From contig JAWWBT010000001.1 of assembly GCA_033720815.1 (NCBI GenBank), forward strand, positions 1-64,000: DNA of 64,000 bases, written 5' to 3'. Made by a program: the position numbers and the translations under genes. The stretch comes from JAWWBS01 sp033720815 (GTDB lineage Bacteria > Pseudomonadota > Gammaproteobacteria > Natronospirales > JAJUFS01). Positions 1-8,219 of the stretch are shown here, piece after piece. The notes beneath the pieces were generated by a model. The model saw only the letters and a list, made by a program, of their open reading frames with translations. It did not search any database and was not told where the DNA came from. The stretch's first letter is position 1. Each line of letters starts with the position of its first letter.

Positions 1-432
1 CACGACATCCAGGAGCGGACAGGTGTCGACATCCCCTTCATCTTCGAAAAGGAAGGCGAGGAAGGGTTCAGGCGCCGTGAAACGCGATCGCTCCTGGCGC
101 TGCTGGATAAACCCGGATGCGTCATCGCGACAGGTGGCGGAGCCATACTTGCCAACGAGAACCGTCAAGCCATGAAGGAACACGCGCTTGTCGTATTCCT
201 GGCCGCGAGCGTCGAAACCCAGCTTCGTCGCACGAAACGCGGACGCCACCGCCCCCTGCTTGACCAGCCAGACCCGGAGGCCATCCTGCGCGAGCTCTAC
301 GCCAGGCGCCTGCCCCTCTACCGGGACGCCGCTGACCTCGAGATCGACACCGATGGCCAGCATGTCGAAGAAGTCGCGAAGCGCCTCTTGCAACGCCTCC
401 GCGAGGAACACGAGGTTCTTTTCGATGCATGA
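1..432 (+). CDS. aroK: Shikimate kinase, 5' end cut by the window
   Basis: Phosphorylates the 3-hydroxyl of shikimate with ATP in the cytoplasmic chorismate pathway. The frame is open from base 1 and gives 143 residues ending at a TGA at 430-432. The N-terminus with the P-loop lies outside the window; families of this type are about 170-180 residues, so roughly 30-40 are missing. Visible family signs are FRRRET (shikimate-binding FRxxE region), the ATGGGA loop near the middle and the LID-type segment RRTKRGRHRPLL. The stop overlaps the aroB start by 8 bp, the classic aroK-aroB arrangement, so the two are probably co-transcribed. aroL would be the alternative name; the context favours aroK. 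Confidence 0.95.
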   Translation, partial: HDIQERTGVDIPFIFEKEGEEGFRRRETRSLLALLDKPGCVIATGGGAILANENRQAMKEHALVVFLAASVETQLRRTKRGRHRPLLDQPDPEAILRELYARRLPLYRDAADLEIDTDGQHVEEVAKRLLQRLREEHEVLFDA

Positions 433-1495
433 ACTGCGACTTGAATTCCGCAGCCCGTCACGACATGGCTACGCCATCCGGATTGGTAGCGGAGCACTGG
501 ATTGTCTGAAGGCGTTCCGGAACCGGCGCTGCCTGGTCGTTTCGGACAGCCATGTCGCACCTCACTACCTCCAGCGCGTACAGCAACTGCTGGACGACGA
601 ATCGGAAGCCCTGGTGTTGCCTGCAGGTGAGAAGCACAAGGACATCGACAGCCTCAATGCGATCTGGCGGGAGCTTGCCACTCGCAAGCTGCCGCGCGAC
701 GGTCTGCTTGTCGCACTCGGCGGCGGCGTGATTGGCGATATCACCGGGTTCGCTGCTGCGACGTGGATGCGAGGCACCCCGTTCATCCAGCTTCCCACCA
801 CCCTCCTCGCCCAGGTCGATGCATCAGTGGGGGGCAAGACGGCGATCAACCTGCCCGATGGCAAGAACCTGGTCGGCGCCTTTCACCAGCCGGAAGCAGT
901 TCTCGTTGATACCGATACGCTGGCAACCCTCCCCGACCGGGAATACTCGGCCGGGCTGGCGGAAGTGGTGAAGGCCGCACTGATTTCCGGCCCCGGCTTC
1001 CTGGACTGGCTGCAGCAGAATAGGGACGCGATAGCGAACCGTGAGCCGGCTGTGGTCGAAGAAGCCATCCTGCGCAGTTGCCAACTGAAGGCTGATATTG
1101 TCACCGAGGACGAGCGTGAAACGGGCCGGCGAGCCTTGCTGAACCTCGGCCACACCTTCGGTCACGCCATCGAAACCGGGCTCGGTCATGGTGAATGGTT
1201 GCACGGTGAAGCCGTCGCCGCCGGCCTTATGCTCGCACTCGATCTTTCCGAAACCGTATTGGGCCTGGATACCGGCTTGCGGCCACGAGTGGCGGCACTC
1301 TTGGAGGCATTCGACTTGCCGGTTGCACTCCCACCGGCATTGACAGCAGAACGCCTGATGGACCTCATGGCGGGCGACAAGAAGGTCGACGCCGCCGGCT
1401 GGAAGCTGATCCTCGTGGCCACACCCGGTGATGTACGCATCGTTCGCGACACGCGTGAAGAAGATATCCGGCGAGTTCTCGAAAATCCCGCCTGA
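425..1495 (+). CDS. aroB: 3-dehydroquinate synthase
   Basis: Converts DAHP to 3-dehydroquinate, the second shikimate-pathway step, using NAD and a divalent metal. The protein is 356 residues, close to the family norm. The reading frame is open further upstream, but that part overlaps aroK; the ATG at 425 begins MHELRLEF, matches the family start and overlaps the aroK stop by 8 bp. Recognisable segments are the glycine-rich LGGGVIGDITGF nucleotide loop, the LPTTLLAQVDASVGGKT active-site stretch and, near residue 243, HTFGHAIE, which supplies metal-binding histidines. It is translated with aroK and followed by an 80-bp gap before pyrF, so the same transcript could continue. Confidence 0.97.
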   Translation: MHELRLEFRSPSRHGYAIRIGSGALDCLKAFRNRRCLVVSDSHVAPHYLQRVQQLLDDESEALVLPAGEKHKDIDSLNAIWRELATRKLPRDGLLVALGGGVIGDITGFAAATWMRGTPFIQLPTTLLAQVDASVGGKTAINLPDGKNLVGAFHQPEAVLVDTDTLATLPDREYSAGLAEVVKAALISGPGFLDWLQQNRDAIANREPAVVEEAILRSCQLKADIVTEDERETGRRALLNLGHTFGHAIETGLGHGEWLHGEAVAAGLMLALDLSETVLGLDTGLRPRVAALLEAFDLPVALPPALTAERLMDLMAGDKKVDAAGWKLILVATPGDVRIVRDTREEDIRRVLENPA

Positions 1496-1575
1496 AGCGG
1501 CCCAGACCGGGGTGGCGATGGTAGAATGGCGCCCTTTCGACGCCTGACCCGCCAGGTTTATTGACGGAGCCCGCC

Positions 1576-2313
1576 ATGAGCGACAACAGCCTGATTTCCG
1601 ACAAGCCCATCAACAACCAGGACCGCCTGATCTGCGCACTGGACGTCCCTGACGCCGATTCCGCACGTGCCCTGGTCAACGAGCTGGGTGATTCGGTCAG
1701 CTTCTACAAGATCGGCCTTGAACTGTGCATGGCCGGTGGCTATTTCGAGCTCCTGGACTGGCTGGTCGCGCAGGACAAGAAAGTATTTGTCGACCTCAAG
1801 TTCTTCGATGTTCCCGCCACCGTCGGCGCCGCCATCGAGCGCCTCAGCCACCGTGGCGCGACCTTTGCCACCGTGCATGGCAACCAGGCCATCATGGAAG
1901 CCGCTGCGGAAAAGAAAGGCGACCTGGGCATCCTCGCCGTAACCGTCCTCACCAGCCTCGATCGGGGCGATCTTGATGACCTTGGCTTCCAGTGCAACGT
2001 CGAGGAACTCGTTCTCTCGCGAGCACGCAGGGCCCTGGAAGCAGGCTGCGACGGTGTGGTCTCCTCGGGGCTGGAGGCCGAAAAGCTGCGGGCAAGCATC
2101 GACCATCGCCTGATGGTCGTCACGCCGGGTATCCGCCCGGTCGACAATCGCCCGGAAGACGACCAGAAACGGGTCGTGTCGCCGACAGATGCCTTCCGCA
2201 ACGGCGCGGACTACATCGTGGTTGGCCGCCCGATCCGGGGCGCAGCCGAGCCGCGCGCCGCTGCCGAAGCCATCCAGCAGGAAATTTCCGCCGTCTTCGG
2301 AGACCAGAAATGA
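1576..2313 (+). CDS. pyrF: Orotidine 5'-phosphate decarboxylase
   Basis: Decarboxylates OMP to UMP, the last step of de novo pyrimidine synthesis. The 245-residue product fits the short bacterial class. The catalytic Asp-Lys-Asp array is visible as DLKFFDVPAT around residue 73, and the C-terminal phosphate-binding segment reads VVGRPI. A TTG at 1561 is in frame, but ATG 1576 is preferred because an ACGGAG ribosome site lies 6 nt before it. A TAGAAT hexamer at 1522-1527 could be the -10 of its own promoter, although no clear -35 is seen. The stop overlaps the hemE start as ATGA, so the two are translationally coupled, which pairs pyrimidine with haem synthesis. Confidence 0.97.
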   Translation: MSDNSLISDKPINNQDRLICALDVPDADSARALVNELGDSVSFYKIGLELCMAGGYFELLDWLVAQDKKVFVDLKFFDVPATVGAAIERLSHRGATFATVHGNQAIMEAAAEKKGDLGILAVTVLTSLDRGDLDDLGFQCNVEELVLSRARRALEAGCDGVVSSGLEAEKLRASIDHRLMVVTPGIRPVDNRPEDDQKRVVSPTDAFRNGADYIVVGRPIRGAAEPRAAAEAIQQEISAVFGDQK

Positions 2314-3374
2314 GCGAACTGCAGAATGACCGCCTCTTGCGCGCCCTGCTGCGCGAGCCCGTGGACCGCACCCCGGTCTGGATGATGCGCCAGGCAGGGC
2401 GTTACCTGCCCGAGTACAGGGCCACGCGCGAAAAGGCCGGCAGCTTCGTCAAGCTGATGAAGAACCCGGAACTCGCCTGTGAAGTTACCCTGCAGCCGCT
2501 CGAGCGCTATCCGCTGGATGCAGCGATCCTGTTCTCGGACATTCTCACTATCCCCGACGCGATGGGTTGCGGCCTCTATTTCGTGAAGGGTGAAGGACCC
2601 AGGTTCGAGAACCCGGTGCGCGACCGCGCCGGTGTGGATTCACTGGGCATGCCGGACCCGGAAGACGACCTTGGCTACGTGATGGACGCCGTGCGAACCA
2701 TTCGCAAGGCGCTCGACGGTCGCGTGCCACTGATCGGATTCTCTGGCAGCCCATGGACCCTGGCGACCTACATGGTGGAAGGCGGCTCCAGCAAGGATTT
2801 CTCCCGCATCAAGGGAATGCTGTACAGCCAGCCCGACGTGCTTCACGCGCTCCTGGACAAGCTCGCAGACAGCGTTGCCAGCTACCTCACGGCACAGGTG
2901 CAGGCCGGCGCACAGGCGCTGCAGATCTTCGACACCTGGGGTGGCAGCCTCAGTAACGCCGCCTATCGCGAATTCTCCCTGCAGTACATGCAGAAGATCG
3001 TCGCCAGGCTGCCGCGCGAACACGAAGGCCGCCGGATCCCGGTCATCCTCTTTACCAAGAATGGCGGACTGTGGCTCGAAGCAATGGCTGAAACGGGTTG
3101 CGATGCGCTCGGTCTCGACTGGACCATCAACATCGGTGACGCGCGGCGGCGTGTCGGTGACAAGGTTGCCCTCCAGGGCAACATGGACCCGGGCGCGCTC
3201 TACGGCTCGAAGGAACGCATTCGCGAAGAAGTCGGGACGATCCTGAAGGATTTCGGCAAGGGTTCAGGCCATGTATTCAACCTCGGCCACGGCATCACGC
3301 CGGGCGTTGACCCTGAACATGCGGGAGCAATGATCGAAGCCGTGGTGGAACTCAGTGGGCAGTACCACGACTGA
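2310..3374 (+). CDS. hemE: Uroporphyrinogen III decarboxylase
   Basis: Removes the four acetate carboxyls of uroporphyrinogen III to give coproporphyrinogen III in haem synthesis. It has 354 residues, the usual length. The N-terminal signature PVWMMRQAGRYLPEYR and the later substrate segment GFSGSPWTLATYMVEGG are characteristic; the C-terminus has the family's NLGHGITPGVDPEHA. The ATG at 2310 overlaps the pyrF stop by 4 bp; the longer open frame upstream lies inside pyrF. Transcription ends at a strong hairpin 17 bp after the stop. The haem product is relevant to the globin and perhaps the TspO protein elsewhere in the window, though nothing here links their regulation. Confidence 0.98.
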   Translation: MSELQNDRLLRALLREPVDRTPVWMMRQAGRYLPEYRATREKAGSFVKLMKNPELACEVTLQPLERYPLDAAILFSDILTIPDAMGCGLYFVKGEGPRFENPVRDRAGVDSLGMPDPEDDLGYVMDAVRTIRKALDGRVPLIGFSGSPWTLATYMVEGGSSKDFSRIKGMLYSQPDVLHALLDKLADSVASYLTAQVQAGAQALQIFDTWGGSLSNAAYREFSLQYMQKIVARLPREHEGRRIPVILFTKNGGLWLEAMAETGCDALGLDWTINIGDARRRVGDKVALQGNMDPGALYGSKERIREEVGTILKDFGKGSGHVFNLGHGITPGVDPEHAGAMIEAVVELSGQYHD

Positions 3375-3390
3375 AACCTTGTCCTGATAG

Positions 3391-3420
3391 AAAAAAGCCC
3401 CGCGATTGCGGGGCTTTTTT
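3391..3420. terminator. Bidirectional rho-independent terminator
   Basis: A GC stem (AGCCCCGC / GCGGGGCT, 4-nt loop) is flanked by A6 on one side and T6 on the other. It therefore works for hemE on the plus strand and for fadD on the minus strand. Confidence 0.93.
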
Positions 3421-3442
3421 ATTGGGCTTGAGCAAGACGAGA

Positions 3443-5104
3443 TCAATCGTCGCGCAGCGCCCGGCGCAGGATCTTGCCGACGTTCGTCTTCGGAAGTTCG
3501 TCGCGGAATTCGACTTCCTTCGGCACCTTGTAGCCCGTGAGGTTTTCACGGCAGTGCTCGATCAACTCTTCCCTGGTGAGCGAATCGTCCTTCTTCACGA
3601 CGACGATCTTCACGATTTCACCACTCTTCTCGTCCGGCACACCGATGGCTGCGACCTCGAGCACTTTTTCGTTCATGGCCACGACGTCCTCGATTTCGTT
3701 CGGATAGACGTTGAAACCGGAGACGTTGATCATGTCCTTCTTGCGATCGACGATATAGAAGAAACCCTTTTCGTCCATCTTCGCCATGTCGCCGGTACGC
3801 AGCCACCCGTCCACCAGTGTCTTGTCGGTTTCATCCGGACGGTTCCAGTAACCCTTCATGACCTGCGGGCCCTTCACGCAAAGTTCACCGACCTCGCCCA
3901 TCGGCAATTCGTTACCGTCCTCGTCAATCACTTTCTCGTCGGTCGACGGTACCGGCAGGCCGATCGAGCCGGTAAATTCGGGATCCGCGAGCACGTTGGC
4001 ATTCGTTACCGGCGAGGCCTCGGTCAGGCCGTAACCCTGCGTCAGGCCGCAGCCCGTGACCTTGTGCCATTTCTCGGCGACCGAGCGCTGCACGGCCATG
4101 CCGCCACCCATGGTGAACTTGAGTTTCGAGAAGTCCACATCACTGAAGTCCGGGGTATTCAGCAGGCCATTGAACAGGGTATTCACACCGGTAATCGCGG
4201 TGAATTCCTCGCTGTTCAGCGTCTTCACGAACGCCTTCATGTCGCGAGGATTGGTGATCAGGATATTCAGCCCGCCCAGGTTCATGAACAGCAGGCAGTT
4301 CACCGTCAGCGAGAAGATGTGATAAAGCGGCAAGGCAGTAATGATCTTCTCGTTGCCTTCCTCGAACATGTCGCCAGCCCAGACCTTGAGCTGCAGGAAG
4401 TTGGCGATCATGTTGCCGTGGGTCAGCACCGCGCCCTTGGAGACACCGGTGGTACCGCCGGTGTACTGCAGGAAGGCGGTGTCGTCACGCTCAACGTCAA
4501 CATCTTCCAGGGTCTGCCACTTGCCTTCGGCAATCGCCTTCTTGAAGGAAATGGCATGCGGGATATTCCAGCTCGGCACCATCTTCTTGATGCGCTTGAC
4601 CACGAAATTGATCAGGGCCTTCTTCGGCTGAGGCAGCATGTCGCCGATCTGCGTGGTCACCACTGTTTCCACTTCGGTCTTGTCGATGACCTTCTCAAGC
4701 GTCGCGGCAAAGTTCTCGAGGATCACGATCGCCTTCGCGCCGGAATCCTTCAGCTGGTGCTCGAGTTCCCGGGCGGTGTAGAGCGGGTTCACATTCACGA
4801 CGACCAGGCCTGCACGAAGCACACCGGCGAGTGCCACCGGGTACTGCAGCAGGTTCGGCATCATGATCGCGACGCGGTCACCCTTCTTCAGGCCCAGTGA
4901 CTGCTGCAACCAGGCCGCAAAGTAACGGCTCTGCTGGTCCACGTCGGAATACGAAAGCACCGCGCCCATGTTGCTGAACGCCGGCAGGTCCTTGTACCGC
5001 TCAAAGCTCGTATTGAGCATGTCCTTCAGCGAGCGGAACTCGGTTACGTCGATTTCTTCAGGCACTCCACTCGGGTAGTGCTTCAGCCAGACTTTTTCGA
5101 CCAC
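3443..5104 (-). CDS. fadD: Long-chain fatty acid--CoA ligase
   Basis: Activates fatty acids to acyl-CoA through an acyl-adenylate, at the inner face of the cytoplasmic membrane, feeding beta-oxidation or phospholipid synthesis. The 553-residue ANL-family enzyme carries the AMP-binding P-loop YTGGTTGVSKGA at residues 214-225, the FACS signature DGWLRTGD and the hinge/C-terminal segment DRKKDMINVSGFNVYPNEIE. The start is GTG at 5104 with GGAG 6 nt upstream. It is monocistronic and converges on hemE. Substrate chain length cannot be read from sequence; close resemblance to FadD over the full length makes long-chain specificity likely. It sits next to, but apart from, the lipid-modification island to its right. 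Confidence 0.94.
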   Translation of the reverse strand: MVEKVWLKHYPSGVPEEIDVTEFRSLKDMLNTSFERYKDLPAFSNMGAVLSYSDVDQQSRYFAAWLQQSLGLKKGDRVAIMMPNLLQYPVALAGVLRAGLVVVNVNPLYTARELEHQLKDSGAKAIVILENFAATLEKVIDKTEVETVVTTQIGDMLPQPKKALINFVVKRIKKMVPSWNIPHAISFKKAIAEGKWQTLEDVDVERDDTAFLQYTGGTTGVSKGAVLTHGNMIANFLQLKVWAGDMFEEGNEKIITALPLYHIFSLTVNCLLFMNLGGLNILITNPRDMKAFVKTLNSEEFTAITGVNTLFNGLLNTPDFSDVDFSKLKFTMGGGMAVQRSVAEKWHKVTGCGLTQGYGLTEASPVTNANVLADPEFTGSIGLPVPSTDEKVIDEDGNELPMGEVGELCVKGPQVMKGYWNRPDETDKTLVDGWLRTGDMAKMDEKGFFYIVDRKKDMINVSGFNVYPNEIEDVVAMNEKVLEVAAIGVPDEKSGEIVKIVVVKKDDSLTREELIEHCRENLTGYKVPKEVEFRDELPKTNVGKILRRALRDD

Positions 5105-5223
5105 GGCGTGCTCCTTGGTTTTCTTGCAACGGCGCTGCGCTCCTGGACAGGCAGGCGTGAGTGCGACAGCGACATGTCAGGGATGTCTGCTGCTAGATAT
5201 AGCATCGGGGAATGATGGGGAGC

Positions 5224-5247
5224 AAGAAAGCCGGCGCGGAAACCGGC
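5224..5247 (-). terminator. Probable terminator of the MerR gene
   Basis: On the minus strand a GCCGG / CCGGC stem with an 8-nt loop is followed by TTTCTT, beginning 6 bp after the regulator's stop codon. The stem is short, so efficiency is uncertain. Confidence 0.45.
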
Positions 5248-5252
5248 CTTAA

Positions 5253-6182
5253 TCAATCGTCGCGGTGGCCCAGTTCGGTACCAAGTCGAGCCAGGCCCTT
5301 CTCGATATCCTCACCCAGCGCTATGGCGCCGGCACGCGTGATCGCATCACGGTGCTTGACCGAGGTAAGCCCACCGACTGCCACCGGGATATCCATCTGT
5401 TTCACCAGCTCCGGCAGCTCCTTGTCGAGGATGCGTGGAAGCGGCGAGATCGACCCGGAAAGCACGATGCAATCGGCACTGCTGCGCTTTGCGGCCGTCG
5501 GCAGTTCATCGAGTGGCAGGTCGGAACCGAGCAGGATCATGCGGTAATCGTGCGTAACCGCGCTGAGCGCAAACAAAAGCAGGCCGATTTCGTGCTGTTC
5601 GCCCGGGAAACAGGCACCGAGCAGCTTCGGCCCACGCACGTTGCGCGTGCGGTGGTGGAAACGGGCGCCGAGCTTGTTGCGGAGGTAGACGCCAAAGAAA
5701 TGCTCTTCCGCGATGCTCCCTTCGGCGGTTTCCCAGCGGCGGCCAAGTTCGCGCAGCAGCGGGATGACGAGACGGCGGGTGACCTCACTGACGGGGTATA
5801 GCGACAACGCCTCGTTGTAGGTATCTTCCAGGTCTGCCTCGTCAAAACGGATGATCGCGGCGATCATGCGACCGCGATACCGCGACCAGGCATCGCCGGA
5901 CTGGCCATCTTCCTGTGCCGCTTCCTGGCGCTCCAGCGCATCACGGACCTGGCCGATGGACACACCCTTGTCGAGCAGGGCCAGGATTCGGTTTATGAGG
6001 TCGATGTCTTCCCGCGAATAGAGACGGTGCCCTTTCGGGGTGCGCTGCGGCTTGATCAGGCCGTAGCGTCTTTCCCACGCGCGCAGGGTGACCGAGTTGA
6101 CCCCGGTCAGGCTCGAAACCGTACGGATCGGATAGAGATCCCCCTCCGCTCGCGCTTCCTGTTTTTTGGCCGTTTCGCTCAT
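5253..6182 (-). CDS. CarH/LitR-type MerR regulator with cobalamin-binding domain
   Basis: Probable light-sensing repressor that uses adenosylcobalamin. The 309-residue protein has an N-terminal MerR helix-turn-helix (about residues 17-85; SLTGVNSVTLRAWERRYGL) and a C-terminal cobalamin-binding Rossmann part. The CarH hallmark Wx9EH is present exactly (W150, E160, H161), followed by GEQHEIG at 194-200, where H197 matches the lower-axial cobalt ligand. In the known family, dark tetramers block promoters and light breaks the Co-C bond and releases DNA. It faces the SDR-NTF2-HAD trio and lies near the DUF1365/Cfa/FAD operon, a set known from light and singlet-oxygen regulons. The ATG at 6182 has no Shine-Dalgarno and lies about 7 bp after a -10 box, so the mRNA may be leaderless. 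Light sensing itself is inferred. Confidence 0.88.
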   Translation of the reverse strand: MSETAKKQEARAEGDLYPIRTVSSLTGVNSVTLRAWERRYGLIKPQRTPKGHRLYSREDIDLINRILALLDKGVSIGQVRDALERQEAAQEDGQSGDAWSRYRGRMIAAIIRFDEADLEDTYNEALSLYPVSEVTRRLVIPLLRELGRRWETAEGSIAEEHFFGVYLRNKLGARFHHRTRNVRGPKLLGACFPGEQHEIGLLLFALSAVTHDYRMILLGSDLPLDELPTAAKRSSADCIVLSGSISPLPRILDKELPELVKQMDIPVAVGGLTSVKHRDAITRAGAIALGEDIEKGLARLGTELGHRDD

Positions 6183-6188
6183 GGTTTA

Positions 6189-6218
6189 ATTATACACAAT
6201 TTATACAAAGAGTGTGAA
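6189..6218 (-). promoter_or_regulatory. MerR-gene promoter overlapped by 11-bp repeat operator
   Basis: On the minus strand TTCACA (6213-6218) and TATAAT (6189-6194) are separated by 18 bp. On the plus strand TATACA occurs at 6191 and 6202 and a degenerate TGTGAA at 6213, a strict 11-bp phase. Known CarH operators use three 11-bp direct repeats over a promoter, so autorepression is a reasonable inference. The same site would also influence the divergent SDR gene. Confidence 0.62.
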
Positions 6219-6271
6219 ACACCTGAATTACTGTATCATCATCCATTCAAGTCTCTTACACGGAGGACTCC

Positions 6272-7042
6272 ATGGATAGCCTCGCCAATCGCATTGCCTG
6301 GATCACCGGCGGCGGCACCGGCATAGGGCGCGCCGTTGCACTGCGCCTGGCCCGGGACGGCTGGATTGTAGCCATTTCGGGGCGCCGCGAAGAGCCGCTG
6401 CAGGCCGTCGTCGACGAAGCCTCCGAGCTCGAGGGCCGCATCCACGCGGTCCCCTGCGACGTGACCGACCGCGATGCCTGTACTCGTGCAGCGCAACAGA
6501 TCGAGGAAGAGATCGGCCCATTGCACCTCGTGATCCTGAACGCGGGCACCTTCACCAGGTTCAAGCCACTGGAGGATTTCGACGCTGCCTCCTTCGACAA
6601 GCATTACGCGGTAAATTTCTTCGGCGTCATCAATGGCATCAATGCGGCCCTGCCGTTGCTGAAGCAGCGGCGGTCCGGCCATATCGTGATCATTTCCAGC
6701 GTGTCCGGTTACCGCGGCCTGCCGCTGGCTGCGCCTTATGGCAGCAGCAAGGCAGCCTTGATCAACCTCGCCGAGTCGCTGAAGTTCGACCTGGCATCGG
6801 CTGGCATCGACATTACGGTGGTCAACCCCGGGTTTGTCGATACCCCGCTGACCGAGCAGAACCGCTTCTCGATGCCGGCAATCACCGATACCGCCGTGGC
6901 GGCCGATCGCATCGTGAATGGCATCTACCGCGGCAAGTTCGAGATCACCTTCCCGCGGCGATTCACGTATTTCCTTAAGCTTCTGCGCATGCTGCCGTAC
7001 CGCCTGTACTTCCCGATCATGCGCAAGTTCACCGGGCGCTGA
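6272..7042 (+). CDS. Short-chain dehydrogenase/reductase
   Basis: NAD(P)H-dependent oxidoreductase of 256 residues. The cofactor motif TGGGTGIG is at residues 12-19, NAG at 90-92 and the catalytic Ser142/143-Tyr156-Lys160 set (YGSSK) is intact, so it should be active. The C-terminus ends in a basic and aromatic stretch (FPRRFTYFLKLLRMLPYRLYFPIMRKF), which suggests membrane association and a lipid-like substrate. GGAGGA lies 4 nt before the ATG. It heads a rightward trio with an NTF2-like protein and a HAD hydrolase and is divergent from the CarH-like regulator. Related SDRs accompany DUF1365/Cfa clusters in other proteobacteria. The exact substrate is unknown. Confidence 0.9.
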   Translation: MDSLANRIAWITGGGTGIGRAVALRLARDGWIVAISGRREEPLQAVVDEASELEGRIHAVPCDVTDRDACTRAAQQIEEEIGPLHLVILNAGTFTRFKPLEDFDAASFDKHYAVNFFGVINGINAALPLLKQRRSGHIVIISSVSGYRGLPLAAPYGSSKAALINLAESLKFDLASAGIDITVVNPGFVDTPLTEQNRFSMPAITDTAVAADRIVNGIYRGKFEITFPRRFTYFLKLLRMLPYRLYFPIMRKFTGR

Positions 7043-7059
7043 TCACTAGGAGGACGCAG

Positions 7060-7506
7060 ATGGATTGCCATGCAGCCCTGGCCCGCTATGCCGAACTGTT
7101 CGAGACGGTTTCACCGGACGTGCTGGACCGGCTCGACGATTACTTTGCGGCTGATGCCCGCTTCAAGGATCCGTTCAATGACGTGCGTGGGCTGGAGAGA
7201 ATCCGGCACGTCTTCCAGCGCATGTTCGAGACCTGCCTGGACATCAGTTTCTCGGTGCATGAACGGTTCCTCGAGGGCCATGGCGACGGCAATACCGCCT
7301 GCCTCACCTGGACAATGACCTTCCGTCCGGATGTCGCTGGCCAGCGCGGCAAGACCTGGGAAATCCACGGTGCATCACGAATCACCTTCGATGCCTCGGG
7401 TCGAGTTACCGAGCACATCGATTACTGGGATTCAGGCGAATACTTCTATGCGAAGCTGCCATTCATTGGCGCGATCATTCGCGCGGTAAGGCGCCGGGTC
7501 GGTTAA
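7060..7506 (+). CDS. NTF2/SnoaL-like fold protein
   Basis: A 148-residue cytoplasmic protein whose pattern (N-terminal helices, FKDPFNDVRGLERI, central strands, a final GRVTEHIDYWDSGEYFYAKLP strand pair) fits the cone-shaped NTF2-like family used for small hydrophobic ligands or isomerase-type chemistry. It follows the SDR with a clear AGGAGG site 5 nt before its ATG and is 2 bp from the HAD gene, so it belongs to the same transcript. Similar proteins accompany the SDR in light- or singlet-oxygen-induced clusters, but no enzymatic role is established from sequence. I see no signal peptide or membrane segment. Confidence 0.8.
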   Translation: MDCHAALARYAELFETVSPDVLDRLDDYFAADARFKDPFNDVRGLERIRHVFQRMFETCLDISFSVHERFLEGHGDGNTACLTWTMTFRPDVAGQRGKTWEIHGASRITFDASGRVTEHIDYWDSGEYFYAKLPFIGAIIRAVRRRVG

Positions 7507-7508
7507 CC

Positions 7509-8219
7509 ATGCACGATATACGCCTCATCACTTTCGATCTCGACGACACGCTCTGGGCCATCGCGCCAATCATCGAGCGAGCAGAGCGCCGCCTGCACGA
7601 ATGGCTGCTCGCACACTGCCCGCGGGCCGCCTCGACCTACAGTCCGGCCGCGCTGCGTGGCCTGCGTGTCGAAGTCGAATCACTGTTCCCGGAGCACCGT
7701 GACGACATCAGCGCCCTGCGCCGCGAATCAATCCGGCTGGCACTGCAGCGCTGCGCGGGGCCGGTACACCGCACCGACGAAGCCTTCGACACTTTCTGGC
7801 AGGCTCGCAACGAGGTGGAATTCTTTGCCGACGTCATGCCGGTACTGGATCGCCTGAAGCCGGATTACACGCTTGCTGCAATCAGCAACGGCAACGCCTG
7901 CATCGAGTTGACCGGGCTCTCCACCCATTTCGATTTCGGCCTGAGTGCCCGCGACGTCGGCGTGATGAAACCGGGAAAAGATATCTTCCTGCGCGCAGCG
8001 AGCGAAGCTGGCGTCACGCCGGACCAGGTATTGCACGTGGGTGACGATATCGATGCCGACGTGCACGGCGCGCTGGGTGCCGGCATGCACGCGGCCTGGC
8101 TCGATCGCGAAGGCCGTGAGCCGGTGTCGTTACCTGAACACGTGATACGCATCCGCGACCTTCACGCCCTGCAGGATCACCTGGAAGGCACACGCGGTAA
8201 CGCCGTCAGGGCTTCTTGA
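7509..8219 (+). CDS. HAD-superfamily hydrolase
   Basis: Probable phosphatase of the haloacid-dehalogenase superfamily, 236 residues. Motif I FDLDDTLW carries nucleophile Asp10 and general acid Asp12; motif II is AAISNGNA; motif III/IV reads VMKPGKDIFLRAA followed by VLHVGDDIDADVHGALGAG. The insert between motifs I and II is helical (C1 cap), typical of YjjG/phosphoglycolate-type enzymes. It is the last gene of the trio and its final 14 bp overlap the convergent DUF3833 gene tail to tail. Whether it dephosphorylates a lipid precursor or acts in general nucleotide housekeeping cannot be told. Confidence 0.86.
   Translation: MHDIRLITFDLDDTLWAIAPIIERAERRLHEWLLAHCPRAASTYSPAALRGLRVEVESLFPEHRDDISALRRESIRLALQRCAGPVHRTDEAFDTFWQARNEVEFFADVMPVLDRLKPDYTLAAISNGNACIELTGLSTHFDFGLSARDVGVMKPGKDIFLRAASEAGVTPDQVLHVGDDIDADVHGALGAGMHAAWLDREGREPVSLPEHVIRIRDLHALQDHLEGTRGNAVRAS

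Noticed and set aside
188..424. Longer aroB start within aroK
   Set aside because: The extra residues do not look like AroB and the ATG at 425 matches the family N-terminus.
2821..2826. TGTACA motifs inside coding regions (for example in hemE) as CarH operators
   Set aside because: Single copies without an 11-bp neighbour inside coding sequence are expected by chance.
3422..4900. 492-residue open frame opposite fadD
   Set aside because: It is an antisense frame of a well-conserved enzyme, with no family sequence, ribosome site or sensible N-terminus.
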